NCBI GenBank assembly: GCA_020086605.1
Contig: JACBWW010000018.1
Location: 10,922,763-10,986,762 of the forward strand
Direction of reading: 5' to 3'
From: Lanius collurio
Taxonomy: Eukaryota; Chordata; Aves; Passeriformes; Laniidae
Length of the DNA stretch: 64,000 nt
Every line of letters begins with the position of its first letter. The first letter of the stretch is position 1. Positions 49,081 to 62,330 of this stretch are shown here, in pieces. A program made the position numbers and the translations under genes. Below the pieces are notes generated by a model. That model was not told where the DNA came from. It ran no database searches and was given only the letters and a program-made list of their open reading frames with translations.

Positions 49081-50860
49081 AACCTTCCAATTTTTAAAGT
49101 TTTTGTCTACATACTTTCTAAAAAAAAAAAAGGTCATCCCAAAAGCACACACTGAAAGTGATGCACAAGTATATGGTGAAGTGGCGCTTCACTTTAAGCT
49201 TATGAATGCTTCATCATCAGTGTATTCAGTGCACAGCTTGGCTGCCTAAGCAGCTGTCAGAAAACAAAAGTACTCTAGAGACTAATACACTCTTCAGGCA
49301 TCATTTCAGATTATGTAGATAATTTAAGATTAACTCTTCAATGCTTTAATAAGATTCAGTTTTTTACATATTGTCACAACATGAATGAACCTTTCTGAAT
49401 TATGCCAAAGGCAAGATGACTTTTATTATTAGTTTCAAGCAACAGCACTAGTATGTTTTGATATTGTGTCAATATTTTAGTATGTCTGTTTTATTCCCTG
49501 GTCATGTATGCCTATCATATTTCTAGTCTGAGTTTTGTTTGCAACCTTGTCTGTCTATTTTTTTAATTTTTTTTTATTTTTTTTTAAATATCAGAACATA
49601 TAGTATGTTAAAAGAGGTTATATGAAATTATTATTTGTACCACGTAAAACTTCAGGACATTTTATTTTTTTTTTTTATGTGACTGCATGACCTAAAACGT
49701 TAGGACTACTATCAAGTATAACCAGGTGAAAGAAGAGATAATTATTTTCTGCTTGAATGATACTGCTGGGATCAAGAGGCAATAAATTCTATTACTTTGT
49801 TTTAACTCCAGGCACCTTATTCTATTTTGATTTTGGTTGCTGGTTTGCAAACAAGGTACCTTTTGTAGTTCATATCCTGTGAGTGTCTTATTGGTAATCT
49901 ATCTACTGTAGTCTTAGATTTTTGTTGCCTTTTCCTGAGGCATTCGTGGACAGAATTTGTCTAAAGAATATTGATAAAACAACAAAACTCTGTCCTTTTA
50001 TTGAAAAAGATCATAGAGCTCTGAGTGGCCAAAACCCACATGGTAGTCTTCTTTTGTGGAAATGTATAAAGCCATGCTGCCATAATCAAAGCTCTCTTTG
50101 TTATTACTGGCTGATATTCTTGTCTGTATATTTCAGAGGAGTCTTATTGCCTGGCCTTATATAATATGTGGGAATATTTCATAGATAGCTCCAATATCAT
50201 GCCCACTAACTAAAATGATTGCTGATCTTTAATCTTCAGTTTTTGATTTGAGATATGGTGAGTGTTGTAAGCCTGCCACATACCTTGATAAGCTGTTATA
50301 AAGGTTAATTACACTTTATTTTACTTTTTTGAAAATCTGATTAATTTTCTGGTCTGAAATTTCCACCTGCTGTCATAATGGGACATGGTACTGTACAAAA
50401 TGTGTTCCAGTGGGAGCATTTATGGGACTGCAGTTCAGTATATTAATGCCTTTCCTCTAAGGTGAAGTCAGGAAGGAAATACGAGAGACCTGCAATAGGT
50501 AATGTGAACCTGACAAGGAATGCCACAAGAAGCTGAGTCCAGGATTGGAGTGAGGAAGGAAGAATATGAGCCTAGGTTAAGGATGAACCCTTTTCAGGCT
50601 ATTTCCCCATTTTAATTTGATTTGAATTTGTGTACATCTGCAGGTGCCTCACTGGGTGGCTTCTGAGGTTCATGATGTTTTGAAATTTAAGTTTGAGCTA
50701 AGTACAAGCATTCAACTGCAAAGCGCCCTGGTAGTGCAGAGGTGCCACTTGTGCCATTGCATTTTTTGATGTGGAAGTTTTCTGAATCTTAAGGTTATGT
50801 ACTAAAATTTTCCCACTTTCCAATGGAAAACCTGTTTCTTCTGTGTATCCTTATACATTT

Positions 50861-50895
50861 TGAGTTGGAAGGGAACTCATCAACCCCTGTGTGTG
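50861..50895 (-). mobile_element. Possible short CR1 remnant
   Basis: TTGAGTTGGAAGGGAACTC followed by ATCAACCCCTG resembles the reverse complement of the CR1 3' region. Only about 30 bases can be matched by eye, and the flanks show no further similarity. Confidence 0.35.
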
Positions 50896-52630
50896 ACTGT
50901 TTTGTGGAAGCTAGCATGAAGGTGGGTGGAATTCACCTACGAGTACAGAGTGTATACTGCTTTTGAAACATCTGTTAAGAAGCCAGTGCTGGTTTCCTGC
51001 ATTTCAGAGAGTAACAGAGGGTAATTATTGTAAAGAGCACAATAGCACAGCGTACTTCAACCTGTGATCTCTAATCTGACTGGACTGCAAGTGAGCAGGA
51101 GGTGTCAAAACATTATCTGTGAAACGTTTGCCAAAAACTGAAGTGCTGACAGGTTTAGCTGGAATCTGGCTCCTGGTGATTGTTAGCACTTGCTGGCAAC
51201 AACAGCTACAAGTGGCTAGGAATTACCAGCAAGCAGCTTTAATGCTGAAATTTGGTTGACAATGCTGTGAACCAAACATTTCCTGTTTAGCCCGGTGATA
51301 AATACTGTGGGGTTCATGTTTCCAGCAAAGAATGAGGACTACAACTACTCTAGGGCAAGTCAAAGCAATGAGACCTGACTCTGCCTCCCTTCCACTCTCC
51401 CTTTTCCCTGTCCGATTTTGAGGTTTTGTAAAGGTTTTCAGCAAAAGTATCCAGAATAGAAAATTATTTACTTTCTGATGCTACTTGTGAATGCCTTTAG
51501 TTTCCCATTTATTAGGGAGTTGTGTTGGTACAGGAATGGGCAATGGCAATTTTAAATATGCTCAGGTGTTTTAAATGAGAGTTCATTCTCTTACTGTACC
51601 ACCTTTGCAAACTAATAGAAAACTAACAATGAGTGAGGGGGAAAGAAAAGGAATATGTATTATGAAAATTGCATTAGACACTTGCATATAACTTCATACA
51701 TTACACTTCATCTTGAGAAATAAATATGGTGTCTCTCTGGTCAGAATCTGTTTTACAGAGAGTTCTACCTCCAGTCATTTCTAATTGCTTAAGGAAAAAG
51801 CAATTAATTATTTGTTCAGCACAACTGTAACACACAGGATACGTTTTTGTCTGTGCACAGTTCCTTGGTACCTTAGCTGCATCATTCCTGACACTCAAGA
51901 ACGTTGTGAAAATACAGAACAGGTAGCTATTTTTATGAAGTAGATTTGTATACATCCACATAGTTATTTTTCTTTGGCCTGCTGGTTACTCATCCCTGTC
52001 ATGATCCTCTTTCCCAACAACTTCTGTTTCTTTCATTTCCCCCTTCTCATAAATTCTTATTGTAGTAGCAGTGCCTCTGGCAATATTTCTCCTGTTGTCT
52101 TGCTTTGATAACATCACAGCTTCCCCGGGGTGTGGTGTTGTGATGCTGACTTGTGACCTGCTCCGTGTGTCGAGGTCACTCAGCCGCCCTGCCCACGCCC
52201 TGTCCTGCTCGGGGAGAGGCAGCATTGCCAGGGGCTGGAAGTCTGCCACTCACTCTGGTGGTGATTCCCGACCCAAGCAGGTGTGCTTTCAGATCAGTAC
52301 GTTCTGTATGTCTCCCACGCTGATACATCTCCCAGGCATTGTTTAAGGATGGCTCCCAAAATCCTGTAGTACTCTAAGGAGGAAAGCAGATCCTATTAGA
52401 GTGCTGAGTGGTTTAGTAATTGGAATTGTCCTTCTCTCCAGAAGTTCTTCACAGGTCTTGGGAACCATCAATAATATAAATTTGCTTCACTTAAGCGCTG
52501 TTTTGTCAGTGATTTCAGGCCCACATGGACTGTGTTTTTAGTAGGATTATGAGTTCTAATTTTTATTTGAAGGAATTTGATTTCTGGAAGGGAGTCTGAA
52601 ATTCTGTTACATTATGCCACCTATTTTTTT

Positions 52631-52649
52631 GGGGGGGGGGGAGGGGGGG
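52631..52649 (+). repeat. Poly-G tract (G11-A-G7)
   Basis: Eighteen G in nineteen bases, directly after a T7 run, within an AT-rich area. Such runs can form quadruplex or triplex structures and are prone to sequencing errors, so the exact length is uncertain. Confidence 0.9.
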
Positions 52650-54375
52650 AATGTTAAATAGACAAAGATGCATAATGTTGAGTTTTAAGTGCATTTACAT
52701 GTGTAAAAGATTTCTGTACTGTACTTTTACCTTTGCATCCAGGAACTAATGCTGCAGGCATCGAAACAATGCTTTGATCCAGCAAGCATTGAAACTGCTT
52801 AATGTTAAAAATGCTCATGGCCAGTTGAGATCAGCAAGGACTATCTCCAGTTGAAATGATTTCCTGGATTTGGTACAAGGGGGCAGACCGGGGTGAGTGT
52901 TTAACTCCTAAGAAATAAAAACACCTCAGTGGCCCTGATGTAATTCCATCTCCCCTCCCCAGCTCTGTCAAGCCTTGCCATCTGCAAGGGTGGGAAATGA
53001 CACTGTAATGATAGCAGTATGATCCTTGCAGTCCTTAGCTCTCATGGACAGATCGAGATCTTAAAAATTGCTAAGGGATTTTCGTTGCAGATCTTCCACT
53101 GGAATCCAGTTATTCAGAACCACAGATACTGTTAGGAAGTTGACAAAGTCATTTGGCCGAACTGATGATTAATTTATAAAGGGCTTAAAGGCATTAAAGC
53201 AGTGACCTGGTAAAAATCATTGGTGTCAGATAAAGGGATGCCTGCATTAACAGAGCTGAGGCATTTCAACAGCTTTTAGAGGAAAAGTATGTGTTAAAAG
53301 CATGCTAAAAATGTGTTCAGAGAACAGGGCAGCCAAAGTAATTTGCAAAGAGAAATAGTGTAATATTTTCGCATACAGATTTTGATTGTTGCAGATACTA
53401 ATCTAGGCCTACAGGAGCAATGAGAGATAAAAGCTAGAGAAAAATAAATTCCCAATCTCTGTTTTTATAGAAAGACTGTTCATTTGTCTTTATTGTTAAA
53501 TGCTTGGTAATAGGAAACTCATCTCTTCTTGCAGTTTTGGATCCTTGCATCCACCTAGTGTCTCATTTAAGTTATTTCCAGAAGAAGTGGTCTGTCTGAG
53601 AATTGTGCCTTTTAGTAAAGGGGCCTTATTCTGCAATTTATGCCTATTCCCTAAAACTATTTGGCGTTCTGATGTTCGTGGTTGTCTTACAGTTCACATC
53701 TGTTAGTGACACTTAGGTAAAGGATTTGTATAAACTCTTCACCACTCAGTGTAGACAGTAATGTAAAAACTTAAATAATTTTGATTTTTAAGTAGGATTT
53801 TGTATGTTAAGTTCAGCAATTCAAAAGACATTTTGTAAGGGAAACGTTTGGGTTTTTTTTTGAAAGCGTAATCTAATCTGTTTTGCTAAACATTGAAGAA
53901 ACTAATATTTTTTGAAACATTTGCCTCAATTCAACAGCATGACTTCTTAAATACTTTGGCAAGCAGTAGTCCAAACTGGCTTTTTTAGGAAGGAAGGTAG
54001 TCAGCTTGCATTTATTTACAGATTGACTATGTCATGGACACTGTTGGATGGGGTCTATCAGGGTTATTTGCTTGCAGGCAGCGCTGTATCATCGTGTCAG
54101 TACTGCCTCACGTGTTGAGGCTGATATCAGGCTTTGCAGACCTGTGCATTGCAGAGAGAGCCATCCCCAGTTCCTCAGCACTTCCCATTCAGAAGACATT
54201 GCATGGGAATTCTGCTCCTCTCCATTGGTCATATTTTGTAACTTTGTCTTTTAAGATCATGACTGTCATAACAGTACTTCTTCCTTTGCATTTAAAATAG
54301 CCTGGGATAATGTAAGTTTTAAGCAGTAATTACTACTATATTGGATATCTTGTCTGCTCCAAGAAAAGATCACGC

Positions 54376-54660
54376 CAATTAGATTTTAATGATTATTTGT
54401 AAAATTAAAGCCACTAGTCTCCATATAGAAAATGCTTACTGAGATAATCAGTTACTGCAAGCAGGGAAGAAACAGCAATTCATATTTGTGGTAGTTGAAT
54501 GACCACATTGTTTGCTGAACCTGTGCCCAGTTTCTACTATTCAACAATGCTGTAACAGAATATCAAGTCTTGGGCAACCCCTGCAATAAAAAGAGGCAAT
54601 TATGGCTGTGCTGCAGTTAATGAATGACCTTGCTGATAGAAACAATCATTACAATTAATA
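54376..54660. promoter_or_regulatory. Candidate enhancer-like motif cluster (TAAT and SOX-type cores)
   Basis: CAATTAG (54376-54382) is followed by TAAT and TGATTA (54387-54395). About 250 bases on, AACAATCATT and ACAATTAATA abut (54641-54660), joining a SOX-type AACAAT core to TAAT-type cores. The spacing and mix are typical of developmental enhancers in gene deserts, but this is inference from motif content only. Confidence 0.25.
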
Positions 54661-56183
54661 TAGTGAGGTTGTTCTTTTGTTCATTTTTTTTAAACCCTTC
54701 CTTCTTCAGAAGAAAAGTACCTTTGGTTTTATGAAAGAAATAATAATCAGATTGCAACTGAATTGTCAATGAAATAGTGGATTCCCTTTAAACACCACTG
54801 CTGGTTTATGTTTATTAGCAGACAATATGCATTTGCTGCTGTTCTCTAAAGGATTTTTAGCCAGTACTTAGTCAGCAAATCTAGAGTTCATTTTCTAACA
54901 CAATCTGTCTTGGGGCACTGACACTGAAGATACATATCCAGGAGTTATTTTTCATTTGTGGTATAGGCTTAGTCAGTTCTCTTCTCTGCCCTGCCTTCTC
55001 AGTTCCCATTTTTTGAGTAGTCAGCTTGGTGACAAGGGTGAAGAACTCTTTTGAGCTAAAAACAACCGTTTACTTCCTTGCTAGGAGAAAGCTTGTGTCA
55101 GCCCAAAAGGTTCTGCAATGAAAGGATACTTTTGCTATAATATGCCTGTATTGCAGTAGATAATTTTGCATTATCTTCCTGCAGATGGGAAATGGAGTCA
55201 TTATGTCCAGTGACATTGCCTAGATTAAAACACAAGATGGATGTAGCTCCTTTTTTATTTGTTCTCCTAATTGAACCATCCAATCCCCAAAACATTGTGG
55301 AAGTGAGAAACAGCACTCCAAGGAAATATTAATTGTGTGGATTATAAGAAAATAATTACGGAATTATTTCAGATGCCAGTATTGCAGTGTTATTTTTAGT
55401 TCACCGGATCCAAGTTAAATAGGAGAGTAGCAGAATTAGGAGTTTTTAAGGAAAACATCTGTTTTTCATTGTGCTTCAATGAAACTGCCTTTTCTAAACT
55501 TTTCATTATGCACTCTGTACATAATGTGAGGGATTTTTTTTTGAAATGTAAATGGATAAAATGTAAAGGTTTATATTGAATGGGGATACTGTAGTTGGTA
55601 CAGATAGGAGGGTTTCTGAGACAGTTTTTGCTCATGAAACATTGAAATTGACTTTCTATCCTCCTTCAAAATTAGTTTTGTTGTTGAGGCTGAACAAAGT
55701 AAAAGTGTGACCGTATGCATTAATTTATGAAAAGGGGAAAGATATTTTACAATTTTACTTTGATTATGAAGGTAAAGTAATGACTTTTACATACATGAAT
55801 CCATAAAATCCTCACTGGATAAGTTCTCTCCTATACTATCCTGGTAAAAATTGTCCTGCTTAGTATGTGTCAGGCCCCCTTAAGAGACAATAAACTGACC
55901 TCTGTGTGTTGTCTCTACATGAGATTTTATATATATTCTTTCAGGGATCATTGCAGTCAGGGTTTGAGCTACAGCTTCACATGGTAATCCTTCAGAGGAA
56001 CCTACTGTAAAGAGGACATGTGGTTTAAGGTTTTTTTTAAAAAAACAGAATATTTTGAAATGTTTGTTTGTGCTGAGTAAACACTATTCTAGGCTAAGTT
56101 TTAGAGGGCAAAAATTGTCATGCTGTGTTCACTCTGCACCATTGTCTAAACTTAGCAATTACTGAAACAGCACTTGATTGCAA

Positions 56184-56210
56184 TCTCTTCCTCTTTTTTT
56201 TTTTTTTCTT

Positions 56211-56241
<31 letters not shown>

Positions 56242-56244
56242 TTC
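56184..56244. repeat. CT microsatellite within a 61-base pyrimidine tract
   Basis: About 60 uninterrupted pyrimidines: a T run, CTTT units, then a long (CT)n block from about 56215 to 56241. Its mirror-like pyrimidine make-up could allow triplex (H-DNA) formation. It is likely length-polymorphic. Confidence 0.95.
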
Positions 56245-59200
56245 AAAAAGCATATTCAGGCTTTGGAGAGCTGAATGATTTTTGAAAAATTCTTTCAATT
56301 TGTGACAGCCACCTGCTCTCTTGGTCATAGATTAATAACACCTGACCAAGCATGAAAACCTGCTGAGTCCATCTGCCTCCCCCCATGCAGGGGGCATTGC
56401 AGTGTTGTCTTATTATGTCCTCAGCACAGCATCCCCTTCAGAACCGTGTTATCAGTCCTGTGCAACCAACTCCTTTGAGAGACCCTGGGATCTGTTCACA
56501 CAGCACCTTGGAAACCACCTTTTTATCTGGACTTCTTTTGCCATAGTGCTGCCAAGTCCTCTGCATGTCCATAGTTTGAGAAGAGTTGTATTGTTAGTTA
56601 ATATTCCCTGGAGATTCTCACTGAGCCTCTTTCAATGAGCTGCAGGGATGCTGGCTGTGTTTGTTGGACCATGTCTCATGGGACAGCCTATGGGCTACTT
56701 GTTCTTGCTTAATTCTAAAAAGTGATAAAATATGTTTTCAATTTCAAGTCCAAAAAATGGTCCTAGTGAAATAAGTGCTAGGATGGAACAAAAATGATCA
56801 CTAAATTAATCTTTTATTGTAATTTAAAAATAAGTTGAAAAAAAAGAAAAAATTCCACTGAGATACTTGTAACTGGCAAAATGTATGAACAAGTGATGGC
56901 TTACATCTGCACAGAAGATCTTTCTTGAAATAGTAATGATAATTAATACCTTCAGGTGCCATCAGCCTGTACTGTACTTATATAATACCCAGCTGTATAA
57001 TTAAGTGATTTTATTTTCAGCTTGATCCTTTCTTTTTCCATAATTATCTGTTAAAATCTTGCATTTGTGAAGCCTGATACTTGTGTTAGCAGCGCAGTTA
57101 ACCCTGGCTTAAGCTGTGCAGAACAGCTTCCAGTGTTAGATCAAAAGTTTAGGCTCCTTGGACCAAAGGCCCCTTCCAAAGTGCTCTGTTGTTCCAGAGC
57201 AGACTTGGCTGGGCTCTTGTGTGCTCTGACAATGCTGATGACTGACTGGAGCTCTGTGTTCCATAAACTTTTTCAAATCTGGGTAGGAAACAAGGAAACA
57301 GATGAGTTATCTTGTAGGAGCTCTTATAAATAATAAATGATATAAGTCAAGGTAATATTCTAAGGCTGTTAAAGCTGAGCTATAATGTTGAAAGAAGACA
57401 CTAATTGGAAAGGAAGTAAATACTAATTTTTGGAAGACTGTAACCTCTTTCATGCCCTGTTTTTTAAAATCATATCTGTACTGAAATTCCCTTTTGATGA
57501 AGAGAAATATATAATTTCTTTTAAATGAAACCAGAAATTACAGTAATTTGGGGGGGTTAGAAGGACGTGTGCTGATGTTTCCTTATCTATCCAATGTAGT
57601 TTGTAGGTAATAGAAGGACTCTGAAGGGATTTATCTTTCTCACTGTGCACTTCTGCTTTTCACATTGCTGCTCTTTAGAACTTTTAATGCTGAAGCTTGT
57701 GAACAAGTGAACATCTGGACACAAGCACTGCATGTGGTTGTATCTCTTGCTGAGTACCAATGTCCAAAGATTTTGCTGCTGTACTTTAAATGCTGGAAAG
57801 GAAGAAAAATTACTTTTGGGGAGAAAATAAAATATTTTGCATGACCAAAACCAATCACTTGATTTTTAAAAAATGTTAATCCATTTGCGGAAGCAAAATT
57901 TGAAAGCACACGTATTCTTTTGTGTTAAACCTTCTATTTTGTGTCACCTCTGATCAGAAAACTTATTGTACTGGTTTTATTTGGAATAGAGTTCAAATTA
58001 CTAATATTATGATAGTAGCCTAACTGAAGTGCCTAAAACCAGGAAAAGTAAAGAAATGTTGGTGGCATATTTCTGTCTGCCCTTACTTAAATTTGCTGCA
58101 TAGCTGCTTTTATAGTGGAGAAAGGAAACCACTCATTTATAGGCAACTTCAATGGGGAAAAAGAAGATGATTGAAAGGAAAATGCTATTACAAGGAATAT
58201 GAGTAAGCCCATTTTTTGACAAGTGCTATTGTTCAATATAGAATGGAATACAGAAAAATAATTTTCTCCTCACTTTCACCACCTCTTAAGCAAGCCCTTT
58301 GTACTGAGAATTTGCAGAATTAAATTCTTTTGACAATGGATTTCATTTAACTATAAAAAATTAAACCATTTTCTTATAAGGTTTGTATTATGCAGGGTCA
58401 CCTCTGCTAGACACAGCTGTTCATTTTTTCTTCTAACTCCCACTTCTTCTCTTCTCTTTTTCCTTCCACTTTATGGGCTACTCCTTCTTCATCTTAAACA
58501 GGTGACAGCTGTATCTGACAGCAAAACACCTTCTTAGCAGTCCATGAGTTCACGTAGGTTTCAGCTTTGCTTTCAAACTCCTTATGTTTGAATTGCTGGG
58601 TTTACTAAAACTGTAAGTGGAAATTAGATATAGTTTTGAGTAACCTTTAGCTGCCTTGCAACATTAAAGACTATTTTAGCCCCCGCACAACCTAAAATAT
58701 TCCCACTTGAAATAATTGTCACTGTTTGGCAGATCACAAGGAAAGCTGCTTGTTCAGTCTTGAACCTCTCTAATTCTCTGCCTGTGAGGAGCTATTTGCC
58801 ACACCTTCTTCAAGGAGGGAATGAGCTTTACAGCCTCCATCTTCCTTGTTTTCTCTACAAACACTGAATGGCTAGCTTTTGTTGTCGTGATCAAATACCA
58901 CAAACATTTTTTTATATGCTTGTAGGATGGAGATACTCCTATAATTCAATTCAGGGGGTCTTTGGACTGAGTTTTGATTTGGAGTATACTCTGTAAATTT
59001 GGTTTGCTAGCTATATGAATCATCTATTATGCCCCTTTTAAAATTATTGTTTATTAAAATCAAGGCTTTTAAATTATGAAACTATACTTGACAAAGCAGT
59101 TATGCTAAGGAACCTATGAAAATGTCAAGTCTTCTCTGCTTGGGGGCTTGTATTTCATAATCAGGCTCTAGAGTTTTGACATTTCAGACTAGGAGCTCAC

Positions 59201-62049
59201 TGACTGCCCTTGAGTGAGGCTGCAGGCTCTTGGCACATCCCCCAAACACATTGTCTGTCAGACCCAGCAGACTTCAGTTGCTGGTCGATCTTCTTGGCCC
59301 ACGTTTTTATCAGTGCAAACTCACCACAGATGTTTATCCTTGGGTCTATTGCTGCTCTGCACTCTTTCCCCTAAGCATGGGAGCCGGTTTTGCAGCTGGG
59401 TGAAGAGCCTGTATTGTTTTGTTTTAAATGAATGCTTTCCTGGTTCCACTCTTTGTGCTTTCTCCTTGCTGACCTGCAGTCAGCTGTGGTTGTAGCACAG
59501 TTCCCTCTAGCTTCTGATGGCAAGGTTTTTCTACATAGAAAGAAGCTCTCTGCTTTGTTTTGAAGCCATCTGTGGAAAAATATCTCACTGTTATGATACA
59601 TACAGTCTGGGATTTGTTTTCCTCTCACTACCTGTGGCCTTTTCAAGAATGTTCTTGTTTATGTAAGTAGAACTTAACCACCAATTTTGGCACTATTTAC
59701 CTCTTGTGCTCTTACATGCAATGTTTTAAGTGACACAAAACCAGATGTGCATAATAATGAGGGGATTTATCACCTAGAGTTTGATGTAAAGAATGCTTTA
59801 ATTATTCTAGTTGGTGTAGGATTACTGTGAGAATTAAATTTTTGAAAGAATGAAAGACACATGCTTACTCTAGAAAGTATATGATAGTGAATTAATACTT
59901 GAATTGAGTATTATTTAATCTCTCCCTCAGGGTCAGAATCTGTTATTCTTAGTAACAATGATTATGAGCTGCCTTTAGGGAAGCTGTAGAATGAAGTACA
60001 ATTCACTGTAAGGAAGAGCTGTGAAACATTGCCCTGAAATAGTAAATATAAGCAAGAATTGCACAGGTATTAATCTGACATGTTACATTCTTTTAGGGAA
60101 ATCTGTCCATCTTGCAGTTTCTAGATGGAGGAAAAGTCCAACAAAGCACTCAGACTGCCTGCTATTTTCTGAATGATTGCCAATGATTATGTCCCTCTTT
60201 TGAAATGATCTACAAGTAATTCAAACTGAAGAGAATGCGAGATGTGCCAAATGATTTGGCAAAATATCAGGTAGGTACCTCTGAATGTGGTGGCTCCTGC
60301 TGACCTGCTATATAAAATGACACAATGTGGTGTGACTGACACTGCATAACATTAAGCAGCATGTAGGAAATTGGAAAATGCAGTGTTTTCAAGGCCAGGA
60401 TACCAAGGAAAATGCATTTTTGATGGATGCCTACTTAAAAAAATCTTGCTGTTTGTGAAATATCATTCTGGACTTTTTCTGCATTGGAGGACAGAGAATG
60501 GATTTTATATCTGGATATTAGCCTTGGCTCTGATCAGCTAAAAGAGGCTGTTGAAAATATTGGGAAAGATGATAAATTATTGGGTAAACAGCTGGATCTA
60601 TGTAAGGTCTATTTTCTTAATAGGGAGAAAGACAGAAGTGAAATTTAACAGACGGAATCAAAAGTTTAAAGAAAAACATCATAGCTATTATCGAAGACTG
60701 GGATTCTCCCTTGGATTCCAAGTTTTTTGCTGAAATTTAAAGAATAATCTCCAAGCAGAGAGATTTAAATATCCTCTCTTGTTTGTTAATATTTTCCCCA
60801 TGCACTGATCTCCCTGCCATGAACCCAACTGTTCTCAGAGGGGGGGTACACAGGGTGTCAGTCTGGGCTACAGAGATGGATGTGCTGGCTCAGAAGTGAA
60901 GAGCATTTACCAGTTATTAATCTGTAAATAGAGGCTAATGGACATGATTTACCATGAAATGTTTAATTGTCTCTGTAAAATATTTCAGAAAATTTTTTAT
61001 GGTTTCTTTCTTCTTATGGTTAGAGTGGAAAAAAGGGGCAGGAAGAAGCTGCATAGCTAATAGGGTCTTACAGACTTGGGTTCAGATTAAGAGCCTGTGG
61101 AAGCAGATAGAAATTTTGTACCTAAAGCTTGTGAAGGCAGCTTAAAATTTTAAGATTAACAGTCTTGTCATAGAAGGAACTAAAATGATTGAGTGTAGTA
61201 TTCATATGCTACAGCTAATTTAATTTGTTTCTAATAGCTGATTTTTCAGTAGTGCAAAGAAATACATTTAGTGTGGTGGAGATTTTTCATAATTTTTGGT
61301 TTTGTTGGAGCAAAACACTGAACAAGTGTTTCAGGAAAAATTCAGGAAGCATTAGTTCAGAAACAGTCCCAAGTGTCTTTCCTACACTTGTTTAGGGCTA
61401 TAGTGATTTACATGCCAGTGATGTTTCACTTCTGTGCTGTTTCAGCTGCTCTTCTTGAGAAGCAAGACTGGAGCCATGCCTCTCTCCAGTGCTCACCTGC
61501 CTCTTTCAGTATTTTCCTGCTGAATTTCATGTGTTACAACTTGAGGTCCAAGTATGGCACCAAATGAAAGGGAAATTGTACCTTGTTCTTATTCCCCAGG
61601 AAGGGAGAATAGTTTGCATTTCAGTTTAGCTCAGTGAGATTAGACTATTGCAGAAGAGATTTCTGAGGGGAATGGGAGCATTGGAAAGAGTATAAATGAG
61701 ATGGGAAGGGATACTGTCATCTACATCAAAAAAATGCCCTGCATTGGCAGTGAGAACAGAAGTGAATTATGTGATAGCACATCACTGGTACTATCCACCT
61801 CTGATTTCTGTGATTGGATACCTGAGCTGGGAGCTCTGTGATGACTACAGGGCTGTCTGAACAGCATCATACAGTGAGAACACTCTGGGGATTAGATAAA
61901 GATGGTTCACTGGGTAAAGCAAAAGCTGAATGCACATGCAAAGCAAAATTCATTCTGCTTCCTGTGGAAAAGGCAGATATTTATCAGTTTTCAGTGAAGC
62001 TGAGCTTTACCATATGTAATGGTTGCTTGGGAATCCTAAGACTGTAATT

Positions 62050-62330
62050 CCAAACATCTCCATCTTCTTTCTTTCCATGACCTTCATATGCTGAGCATGA
62101 TGCTGTATGGTATGGAACATCCCAGTGGTCAGCTGAGGTCAGCTGTCCTGGCTGTGCCCCCTCCCAGCTTTTCCTGCACCCCCAGGCTCCTTGCTTGCAG
62201 GGCAACACGACAAATGGAAATTGATGCTGTGCAAGCACAGAGCAGCAACAGCTAAAACATTCCTGTCATCTTCAACACTCTTTTGGTAACCAAACCATAG
62301 CCACACATAGTACAATGACATCATTAGGAT
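62050..62330 (-). mobile_element. Fragment of the same songbird-type LTR family
   Basis: This stretch aligns by eye with the 5'-half (minus-strand sense) of the LTR at 5134-5708. Shared blocks include ATGCTGA, GTCAGCTGTCCTGGCTGTG, CCTCCCAGC and GCACCCCC in the same order. It is clearly more diverged and lacks the part corresponding to about 5134-5400. The frames open here are LTR sequence, not genes. Confidence 0.7.

Larger units (their letters stand above)
49081..62045. other. Intergenic gene desert, no gene seen
   Basis: AT-rich DNA with T-rich tracts near 49.56-49.59 and 49.66-49.68 kb, a short possible CR1 remnant (50861-50895), a G-run (52631-52649), a TAAT/SOX-like cluster (54376-54660) and a CT microsatellite (56184-56244). 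No open frame here has a recognisable product. Confidence 0.7.
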
